Assembly (NCBI GenBank): GCA_001423545.1
Contig: LMOK01000002.1
Span: 806,001 to 870,000 of the forward strand
Reading direction: 5' to 3'
Length of the DNA stretch: 64,000 nucleotides
Source: Orlajensenia sp001423545
GTDB lineage: Bacteria > Actinomycetota > Actinomycetes > Actinomycetales > Microbacteriaceae
Under the pieces are notes generated by a model. The model was not told where the DNA came from, made no database searches, and saw nothing but the letters and a program-made list of their open reading frames with translations. Of this stretch, positions 23,952 to 30,616 are shown piece by piece. The position numbers and the translations under genes were made by a program. The number at the start of each line of letters is the position of its first letter. Within the stretch, counting starts at the first letter, position 1.

Positions 23952-24599
23952 GTGCCGCTCGATCACTACGGCGTCCTGGCGGGCACCCTCACGAAGCACG
24001 TGCGGGACACTCCCGACGACCAGGGCCGCTGGTATCACGTCAACCTGCAGGTCTCGGCGCCGGCGGGCTCCTACCGGAGTGCCGTCGACGTGGACAGCAA
24101 GAAGTCCGCGGTGGGCGTGCAGTGGAAGGTGCTGGTGGTGCGACGATCGTCGATCCTGCCGGCCGGCGGCGCATCACCCGGATACCACGAGCTCGCACGG
24201 GCCAGGGATGCCGGCGCCCTCGACCACATCCGTCACCTCTCGCTCGTCGACAATCCGGGCTGCCTGTTCATCGTGCGCCCGCCGGGGTGGTTGTCCGGGC
24301 TGTTCCCTCGACGTCCGTGGGTCGCCGGTTCCCACCTCGAGGCGTCTGTGGCCCTCGAGTCGATTCTCGAGATCGGCCGGCGCACGCTCGTCTGGGGCGA
24401 ACCGTTCGAGACCGGCCTCGGCATGCACAACGTGCACCAGAACCAAGGAGACCCGATCGACTCGCAGTGGGCCGACTCCAACGGGACCTGGCAGGACGGC
24501 GCCGTCATGGTCGAGCGACCTGACGGAGAGTACGACGCCTTCATCTCGAAGTTCACGTCGCAGTCGTCACGGACCGACGACGCCGGACATCCGGTGTGA
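23952..24599 (+). CDS. DUF2278 (YukJ-like) protein
   Basis: 215 residues starting with GTG: PLDHYGVLAGTLTKHVRDTPDDQGRWYHVNLQV, then GRRTLVWGEPFETGLGMHNVHQNQGDP, the hallmark of the DUF2278/YukJ family, and DGAVMVERPDGEYDAFISKF. Function unknown; homologues sit near type VII secretion or cell-surface genes in some Firmicutes (recollection), but no such gene is here. TACTTT stands 7 nt before GTG 23952. Longer in-frame readings overlap the SRPBCC operator and are rejected. Confidence 0.82.
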   Translation: MPLDHYGVLAGTLTKHVRDTPDDQGRWYHVNLQVSAPAGSYRSAVDVDSKKSAVGVQWKVLVVRRSSILPAGGASPGYHELARARDAGALDHIRHLSLVDNPGCLFIVRPPGWLSGLFPRRPWVAGSHLEASVALESILEIGRRTLVWGEPFETGLGMHNVHQNQGDPIDSQWADSNGTWQDGAVMVERPDGEYDAFISKFTSQSSRTDDAGHPV

Positions 24600-24633
24600 C
24601 GCAGCAGAGCGAGCTGCGGCGTAGGGTTCACAG

Positions 24634-24810
24634 ATGACCGAGATGTCGAACGACGAGAAGCGCCACGACCAGCTGACGACGGCACCGAAGGCGACGGAGG
24701 CCGATGCGGCCCCGCGCATCGAGGTCGACGAGTTGCCGGACGGTACGACGCGCATCGACATCGCCGACACCGCGGCGGTGCGCCCGGGTCGCCCGGCCGA
24801 CCCCGCCTGA
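24634..24810 (+). CDS. Small hypothetical protein (58 aa)
   Basis: MTEMSNDEKRHDQLTTAPKA at the start, ending PGRPADPA. Acidic and probably disordered, with a short strand-like VDELPDGTTRIDI. TAGGGT lies 6 nt upstream of ATG 24634. Convergent with the SRPBCC/ArsR pair. No family recognised. Confidence 0.5.
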   Translation: MTEMSNDEKRHDQLTTAPKATEADAAPRIEVDELPDGTTRIDIADTAAVRPGRPADPA

Positions 24811-24819
24811 CTGAGAGGC

Positions 24820-25272
24820 TCAGCCCCTGACCACCCAGGCGGCCAGCTCCGTCAGGCAGTCGGTCCAGCCGCCATCGTGAGCCGCGCGCGCCTCGTCGTG
24901 CGGGAGGCGCTCGTGCGTCACGGCGACCTCGGTCCCGGCATCCGTCGCCCGGAAGTCGACCGTCACCACGGTGTCGCCGTCATCGGTGAACCGCGACCGC
25001 CACGTGAACACCAGGCGTCGCGGGCGATCGATCTCGAGGTAGGTGCCGCGGTGCAGTACGGGAGATCCGGGCATGTGCATGAGGATGCTGAACTCGCCGC
25101 CGACGCGCGCGTCGGCCGACACCTCGGTGAGCGTCGTGTCGCCGGGTTGCATCCACGCCGCTAGGCTGCGCGGATCGGTCCAGGCGTCGAACAGCACCTC
25201 GGGCGAGGCCGCGATGATGCGCGAGACGACGAGGGCGGGGGTGGCCGAGTCGGCTGGGGCGTCGATGGTCAC
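24820..25272 (-). CDS. SRPBCC (AHSA1/ATPase activator homologue-like) protein
   Basis: 150 residues: ALVVSRIIAASPEVLFDAWTDPRSLAAWMQPGD, then GGEFSILMHMPG, HRGTYLEIDRPRRLVFTWRS, and a C-terminal HDGGWTDCLTELAAWV. Typical of SRPBCC proteins encoded after an ArsR regulator. The GTG start overlaps the ArsR stop by 4 nt (GTGA), so the two are translationally coupled. Confidence 0.9.
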   Translation of the reverse strand: MTIDAPADSATPALVVSRIIAASPEVLFDAWTDPRSLAAWMQPGDTTLTEVSADARVGGEFSILMHMPGSPVLHRGTYLEIDRPRRLVFTWRSRFTDDGDTVVTVDFRATDAGTEVAVTHERLPHDEARAAHDGGWTDCLTELAAWVVRG

Positions 25273-25616
25273 TCGGATGCCGCCCCTCCGGCCTCACCCG
25301 TCACGAACCTGTCGAGCGCCGCGAGCCTGTCGCTCCAGAAGCCGCGGTAGAACTCCATCCACTCCGCGGCCTCGGCCATCGGCACCGCGTTCAGGGAGAG
25401 CACGTGATTGCGTCCCTGCACCGATCGGGTCACGAGCCCGGCGCTCTCGAGCACGCGCACGTGCTTCGAGACCGAATTGAGCGACATCGAGAAGTTGCTC
25501 GCCACATCCGTCACCCGCTCATCGGCTCGCGAGAGTCGCAACAGGATCTCGCGCCTGGTCGGATCGGAGATGGCGCCGAAGATCCGATCCAGTGTTGCCG
25601 ACGTTGATTCACCCAT
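25269..25616 (-). CDS. ArsR-family transcriptional regulator
   Basis: 115 residues. Winged helix: IFGAISDPTRREILLRLS, recognition region VTDVASNFSMSLNSVSKHVRVLESAGLVTRSVQGRNHVLSLN. No metal-binding cysteines; this subclass is paired with SRPBCC proteins. ATG 25616 is inside the inverted repeat 25607-25626, and TAAATT is 7 nt upstream, so the mRNA is probably leaderless and autorepressed. Confidence 0.9.
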   Translation of the reverse strand: MGESTSATLDRIFGAISDPTRREILLRLSRADERVTDVASNFSMSLNSVSKHVRVLESAGLVTRSVQGRNHVLSLNAVPMAEAAEWMEFYRGFWSDRLAALDRFVTGEAGGAASE

Positions 25617-25629
25617 GGGGGTGAATTTA
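25607..25629 (-). promoter_or_regulatory. ArsR promoter and overlapping operator
   Basis: ATTCACCC-ATGG-GGGTGAAT (25607-25626) is a perfect inverted repeat containing the ArsR start codon; the -10 TAAATT (minus strand, 25624-25629) overlaps its distal arm. Binding would block polymerase at the start site. Confidence 0.7.
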
Positions 25630-25634
25630 GCACG

Positions 25635-26336
25635 TCAGATCAGGCGGCGCAGGGCCTCGTCGACGGTGATGCCCTGATCACGCGCTGAGCGGCTGAGGCG
25701 TGCGTGCTCATCGGCGCTCAGGCGAACGGTGACGGCGCGCAGCGGCTCGGCGGCGGGCTCGTCGTCGAAGAGCGAGAGCTGGGTCTTCGGCGGTGCGGAT
25801 GCCGCAGCCGGGGGAGCGGCGACGGTCGAGGCCGGCGCTGCGGGAGCTGCGGCATCCGTCACCGCCGAGCCTGCACCGGGGAAGCCTGGCCCGCTCGGAA
25901 CCGGACGACCGCGCTGGTAGGCCTCGGCCGCGGCGCGAGCCCGCTCGTCGGCGGCCTCGTTGAGAGGGTGGCCGGCGTGGCCCTTCACCCACTCGAACCT
26001 GTAGCGGCGACCCGCGATGGCGGCGTCGAGCTCCTGGATCAGCTCGAGGTTCATGACCGGCTTGCCGTCGCCCTTGCGCCAGCCTTTGCGCTTCCAGCCG
26101 GGCATCCACTTGGTGACCGAGTTGATGACGTACTGGCTGTCGCAGAGGATCAGCAGGTCCTCGTCGAGATGGGCCGTCGAGCGGAACAGCTCGAGCACGG
26201 CCGTGAGTTCGCCGATGTTGTTGGTGGCGTGCTTCCAGCCGCCCGCGGCCCACGCGTTGTCGTCGACGTACCAGGACCAGCCCGCCGGGCCGGGGTTGCC
26301 GAGGGCGGAGCCGTCAGCGGCAGCGGTGATCGTCAC
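25635..26336 (-). CDS. Ribonuclease HI with C-terminal ribbon-helix-helix-like tail
   Basis: 233 residues. RNase HI core 1-145: TITAAADGSALGNPGPAGWSW (first Asp), IGELTAVLELF (Glu), ILCDSQYVINSVTKW (Asp), EWVKGHAGHPLNEAADERA (final His/Asp). It should remove RNA from RNA-DNA hybrids. An Ala/Pro-rich linker leads to PKTQLSLFDDEP and a 35-residue end, AVTVRLSADEHARLSRSARDQG, resembling a CopG/RHH fold. GTG 26336 has GGAAGG about 8 nt upstream; ATG 26373 is out of frame. Confidence 0.87.
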   Translation of the reverse strand: MTITAAADGSALGNPGPAGWSWYVDDNAWAAGGWKHATNNIGELTAVLELFRSTAHLDEDLLILCDSQYVINSVTKWMPGWKRKGWRKGDGKPVMNLELIQELDAAIAGRRYRFEWVKGHAGHPLNEAADERARAAAEAYQRGRPVPSGPGFPGAGSAVTDAAAPAAPASTVAAPPAAASAPPKTQLSLFDDEPAAEPLRAVTVRLSADEHARLSRSARDQGITVDEALRRLI

Positions 26337-26398
26337 GGGGGAGCCTTCCGGAGGGGCGAGCGCAAAGCTCCATGGTATTCGGGTGACGGCCGGCCGCC

Positions 26399-26451
26399 GC
26401 GCAGCAGCTGTGGCGGGAATGCGTCGTTCAGAACGACCAGAACTGCTGCGC
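26399..26451. other. Nested inverted repeat between DEAD-box and RNase H genes
   Basis: Outer arms GCGCAGCAG (26399-26407) and CTGCTGCGC (26443-26451) are perfectly complementary; inside them GTCGTT-CAG-AACGAC (26423-26437) forms a second stem. Could be a terminator of the helicase mRNA or a structured leader of RNase H. Confidence 0.5.
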
Positions 26452-26473
26452 GATTGCCGGCGTCGGCTGAGCG

Positions 26474-28360
26474 CTAGTCGTGCCGCGGCTTGCGGTACGG
26501 GCGGTCGCCGCCATCGGAGTCGCGGCTCGCGCGCGACGGGCCGCCGCTGTCGGGGCGCAGCTCGATGAGCTTGCCCGAGATGCGGGTTCCGCTCAGCTTC
26601 GACAGGGTGTCGTCGGAGAGGCCGGCCGGAAGCTCGACGAGCGAGAAGTCGGGACGGATGTCGATGACCCCGAAGTCCTGACGGCTGAGGCCGCCCTCGT
26701 TCGCGAGAGCGCCGACGATCTGGCGCGGCTCGACCTTCTGGCGCTTGCCGATGGCGATGCGGTACATGGCCATCGGTCCGCTGCTCGGCCGCGAGCGACG
26801 CTCGGGGCGGTCGCCGGCGCCGCGGTCGGCGTAGCGGTCGGGACGATCTCCACGTCCACCACGGTCGGTGCGGTCGCCGCGGTCCCAACGGTCGCCGCCG
26901 CGCGAACCGCCACGATCGCCGCGGTCGCCGACGGCGCCGCGCTCGTTGCGCTCCTTCTCGCGCTCGAAGCGCTCGGCACGCTGCTGGGCGCGCTCGTCCT
27001 CGGCGGAGAGCAGCAGGGGAGTCTCGCCCTGCGAGACGATGGCGAGCGCAGCGGCCACGTCGGCCTCGGGCACGTCGTGGTGCTCCACGTAGTGGGCGAT
27101 GATGTCGCGGAAGCGGTCGAGCCGCTCCTGCTGGCCGAGGGCCTCGGTGATGGCGTCGTCGAAGCGGGCCAGGCGCGTGGCGTTCACGTCGTCGACGCTC
27201 GGCAGCTGCATCTGGGTGAGGGTCTGGCGGGTGGCCTTCTCGATGGAGGTCAGCATCCGTCGCTCGCGAGGCGTGACGAAGCTGATCGCCTCACCGCTGC
27301 GACCGGCGCGGCCGGTGCGACCGATGCGGTGCACGTACGACTCGGTGTCGATGGGGAGGTCGAAGTTGACCACGTGCGAGATGCGCTCGACGTCGAGGCC
27401 GCGAGCTGCGACATCCGTCGCCACGAGGATGTCGAGCTTGCCCGACTTCAGCTGGTTGACGGTGCGCTCGCGCTGGGCCTGCACGACGTCGCCGTTGATG
27501 GCGGCGGCGGAGTAGCCGCGGGCCCGCAGCTTCTCGGCCAGGGTCTCGGTCTCGTTCTTGGTGCGGGTGAAGATGATCATGCCCTCGAAGTTCTCGACCT
27601 CGAGGATGCGCGTGAGGGCGTCGACCTTCTGCGGGTACGACACCACCAGGTAGCGCTGCGTGATGGTGGAGGAGGTCGTGGTCTTGGTCTTGACCGTGAT
27701 CTCTTCGGGGTTCTTCAGGTACTGGGCCGAGATGCGGCGGATGGCGGCCGGCATCGTGGCCGAGAACAGGGCCACCTGCTTCTCGTCGGGAGTGTCGGCG
27801 AGGATCGTCTCGACGTCTTCGGCGAAGCCCATCTTGAGCATCTCGTCGGCCTCGTCGAGCACGAGGTACTTGAGCTCGGTGAGGTCGAGGGTGCCCTTCT
27901 CGAGGTGGTCCATGATGCGACCCGGGGTGCCGACGACGATGTGCACGCCGCGACGGAGGGCCGAGAGCTGCACGCCGTAGCCCTGGCCGCCGTAGACGGG
28001 GAGCACGTGCACGCCGCGCACGTGGGAGGCGTACTTCTCGAACGCCTCGCAGACCTGCAGGGCGAGCTCGCGGGTCGGGGCGAGCACGAGGGCCTGCACG
28101 GACTTCTGCGAGACGTCGAGGTTCGAGAGGATGGGCAGCGCGAACGCCGCGGTCTTGCCGGTTCCGGTCTGAGCGGTGCCGAGCACGTCGCGACCGGCGA
28201 GTAGCGGCGGGATGGTGGCCGCCTGGATCGCGGACGGGGTCTCGTAGCCGACGTCTTTGAGGGCCTTGAGCACGGCGTCTGAGAGGCCGAGATCGGTGAA
28301 GGTAGGCTCGGCGGGGGTGGTGTCCGCCTCGCTCTGCGGGGTGGAGTCAGGGGACGTCAT
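26474..28360 (-). CDS. DEAD-box RNA helicase (CsdA/DeaD-like)
   Basis: 628 residues. Q motif FTDLGLSDAVLKALKDVGYETPSAIQ, Walker A AQTGTGKT (63-70), DEAD (169-172), SAT (200-202), and HRIGRTGRAG in the second RecA domain. An Arg/Gly/Asp-rich linker (GDRGDRGGSRGGDRW) precedes a DbpA-type RNA-binding domain (MYRIAIGKRQKVEPRQIVGALANEGGL), then a basic tail. Likely roles: ribosome assembly and cold/RNA-structure stress. ATG 28360 has TACCGT 7 nt upstream; a 196-residue upstream frame is a shadow. Confidence 0.92.
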   Translation of the reverse strand: MTSPDSTPQSEADTTPAEPTFTDLGLSDAVLKALKDVGYETPSAIQAATIPPLLAGRDVLGTAQTGTGKTAAFALPILSNLDVSQKSVQALVLAPTRELALQVCEAFEKYASHVRGVHVLPVYGGQGYGVQLSALRRGVHIVVGTPGRIMDHLEKGTLDLTELKYLVLDEADEMLKMGFAEDVETILADTPDEKQVALFSATMPAAIRRISAQYLKNPEEITVKTKTTTSSTITQRYLVVSYPQKVDALTRILEVENFEGMIIFTRTKNETETLAEKLRARGYSAAAINGDVVQAQRERTVNQLKSGKLDILVATDVAARGLDVERISHVVNFDLPIDTESYVHRIGRTGRAGRSGEAISFVTPRERRMLTSIEKATRQTLTQMQLPSVDDVNATRLARFDDAITEALGQQERLDRFRDIIAHYVEHHDVPEADVAAALAIVSQGETPLLLSAEDERAQQRAERFEREKERNERGAVGDRGDRGGSRGGDRWDRGDRTDRGGRGDRPDRYADRGAGDRPERRSRPSSGPMAMYRIAIGKRQKVEPRQIVGALANEGGLSRQDFGVIDIRPDFSLVELPAGLSDDTLSKLSGTRISGKLIELRPDSGGPSRASRDSDGGDRPYRKPRHD

Positions 28361-28460
28361 GGTTCCAACGGTACCGCGCCCCGCTGTGCAGCGGTGGTGA
28401 GGCCTCCTCCGCTCGGTGAGCCGGCGCCGTGCCTGCGGCATCCGGTGCTTGGATGGAGCC

Positions 28461-28757
28461 ATGGCTGAGACGGATGACTCACTCCCCGGCTTCGCACGAT
28501 TCCGGCGTGTGATCCTCGATCGTGGCGGGGCGACGGATGCGGCATCCGGAACCGCCGCAGCCGCCGGCGCGGCACCCGACAGTGCGGCGCCCGATGCCGA
28601 GCACCCGGCCCAGGTGCAACCCCCGGGCTGGCCGCACGAGGCGGGGCCGTTCGACGAGCCGCCCACCGAGCCGGTCGTCCTCGACGAGGACGAACTGCCC
28701 TGGGAACTGCGCGACGCAGCGCCTCCGACCGAGGACCAGCGCCGAACATCCTGTTGA
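28461..28757 (+). CDS. Small Pro/Ala-rich hypothetical protein
   Basis: 98 residues from ATG 28461: MAETDDSLPGFARFRRVILDRGG, an Ala-rich middle, then GWPHEAGPFDEPPTEPVVLDEDELPWELRDAAPP. No membrane segment or known domain. The DELPWELRD tail may be a short linear motif. Divergent from the helicase with 100 bp between. Alternative upstream ATG 28416 lacks a ribosome site. Confidence 0.55.
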   Translation: MAETDDSLPGFARFRRVILDRGGATDAASGTAAAAGAAPDSAAPDAEHPAQVQPPGWPHEAGPFDEPPTEPVVLDEDELPWELRDAAPPTEDQRRTSC

Positions 28758-28874
28758 CGAGCGGATGCCGCGAGCGGGACGATGGTGCCATCGACGCGGG
28801 CACAGCTGCCTGCGCCTGCACGCGGTGAGCGACGGGCGCTCATCGGAGCACCCGACCCTCGAGGGGCAGGCACG

Positions 28875-30515
28875 ATGGAGACACGACCGCGACCACTCGT
28901 CCTCATCCGAGGCTTCGGCGGCCTCGACATCGAGGACGACAGGCGCAACGCCTACCAGGGCTTCAACGATGGAACCGTCTATCCGGGCAAGCGCGGACAG
29001 AACTACATCTACGAGGGCTTCGTCATCAAGGCGCTCAAGTCGTCGGAGCACCGGTACAACGACGCCACCGACGTGATCGGCTACTACCCGTCCGCCGTGG
29101 AGGGGCCGACGGAGATCGTGGGATGGAACCCCGAGTTCGTGAAGGGCTCCATCGTGATCGACCCGCGCATGGTCGACGACCACGCGGGCTGGAACACCCG
29201 CGGAACGATCTGGGTGTTCCGCTACTACGACCTGAACCCGCGCAACATCGACACCTTCGCCGAGGGTCTCGTGCAGCTCATCGAGCGCATCAGGTACCTC
29301 GCCGAGCGCAACGGCGAGGAGACATTCGACGGGGTCGACGTCATCGCCCACAGCATGGGCGGGCTCGTGATGGTGCAGGCCATGCGGCTGCTGCACGAGG
29401 CGGCCGTGAAGAAGGACCCGACCGTGACGCAGGGGGCGGGCGAGTCCATCCATCGCGCCATCACCCTGGGCACCCCGCATCGTGGAATCGCCTTTCAACG
29501 GATGCCGGAGGCCTTCCTCTCCTTCGTGCACGTGAAGGCCGCGAGCGAACTCGGTGCCTTCGACCCGACGAGCACGGCGTTCCTCGACGTGCCGACCTGG
29601 TTCCCGTTGTCGAGGCTGCTCACGGTCGTCGGAACGAACTACCGCGACTACAACATCAAGATCTCCTCGGCGGGCAACAGGCTCGCCAGCCTGCTCGCCG
29701 GAGACGGCATGACCTACAACCGCAGCGACGGACTGGTGAAGCAGGCCGCAGCGCAGCTGCCGGGAGCGCCGCGTACCTTCGTGCACAAGTGCCACGGCGG
29801 AACCGATTCGCTGGTGACCAGTCGCGAGGCCTACGAGATCGCCATGCGGTTCTTCCACGGCACCCACAGCATCCGTCTCTCCCTCGACGACGCCAGGATC
29901 AACGGAGACGAGAAGGACTTCTTCGGCCGCAGCGAGTTCTTCTTCGGAGTGACCGTCAAGCCGCGCTTCGTCGACTTCTCCCTGTTCGAGCAGTCGGCGG
30001 CCGCCGAGAACTGCTACGGGCCGTTCCGCACCGTCGACCTGAGCGACGACGGGCCGGGAGCACTGCCGACCGCGCTGAGTCAGCCCCTGGCCGCATCCGA
30101 CAGGGCGATGGGCTGGGCGGGTGACGGCCGGCTCATCTGGGAGGGCTGGATCGACTCGAACGCCAACCCGAAGGCGCCCGACATGGTCTTCCGTCTCGAC
30201 ATCTACGTCGCCGAGCGCGACACCCTGGGCATCGGCTTCTCCGACAACGTGATCTTCTCCGGCCAGTACTGGCTGCAGGTGATCAAGGGCGCGCATCCGG
30301 TCATCTTCATCCACACCACCGAGCAGACCCTCAAGCTGACGAGTGGACTGACCGAAGCGGATGCCGAGACGGTGATCGACCCGCGCATCAGCCGGGCGAC
30401 GGAGGACGCGACTCCGGAGAACGCCGCGGCGGCAGGGTGGACCTTCCCTGTCGGAGGCCCGAACTTCGCGGCGACGCTGCGCCTCGAGGTCGCCGCGTCG
30501 GACCAGGCCGCGTAG
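28875..30515 (+). CDS. Lipase/esterase-like alpha/beta-hydrolase
   Basis: 546 residues. The N-terminus RPLVLIRGFGGLDIEDD is the first strand and oxyanion region; DVIAHSMGGLVMVQAMRL is the nucleophile elbow (AHSMGG), followed by HRAITLGTPHRGIAFQ, typical of lipase class 2-like proteins. Candidate acid and His lie in KCHGGTDSLVTSREAYEIA. The last 170 residues are beta-rich (IRLSLDDARINGDEKDFFGRSEFFFGV) and may be a second domain. No signal peptide with start 28875; an in-frame ATG at 28782 adds 31 residues but no leader. Confidence 0.78.
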   Translation: METRPRPLVLIRGFGGLDIEDDRRNAYQGFNDGTVYPGKRGQNYIYEGFVIKALKSSEHRYNDATDVIGYYPSAVEGPTEIVGWNPEFVKGSIVIDPRMVDDHAGWNTRGTIWVFRYYDLNPRNIDTFAEGLVQLIERIRYLAERNGEETFDGVDVIAHSMGGLVMVQAMRLLHEAAVKKDPTVTQGAGESIHRAITLGTPHRGIAFQRMPEAFLSFVHVKAASELGAFDPTSTAFLDVPTWFPLSRLLTVVGTNYRDYNIKISSAGNRLASLLAGDGMTYNRSDGLVKQAAAQLPGAPRTFVHKCHGGTDSLVTSREAYEIAMRFFHGTHSIRLSLDDARINGDEKDFFGRSEFFFGVTVKPRFVDFSLFEQSAAAENCYGPFRTVDLSDDGPGALPTALSQPLAASDRAMGWAGDGRLIWEGWIDSNANPKAPDMVFRLDIYVAERDTLGIGFSDNVIFSGQYWLQVIKGAHPVIFIHTTEQTLKLTSGLTEADAETVIDPRISRATEDATPENAAAAGWTFPVGGPNFAATLRLEVAASDQAA

Positions 30516-30616
30516 GGACTCGGAGCCGCATCCGGTGACGGCATCCGATCGGCGCGCGTGAATGCGCCCCTTTCGGGAGGTGCGGACACGCCCGCCGAAC
30601 CGATAACTTCGTGACC

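Noticed and set aside
24804..24819. CTGAG-AGG-CTCAG between convergent genes
   Set aside because: Five-bp stem, expected by chance in this composition.
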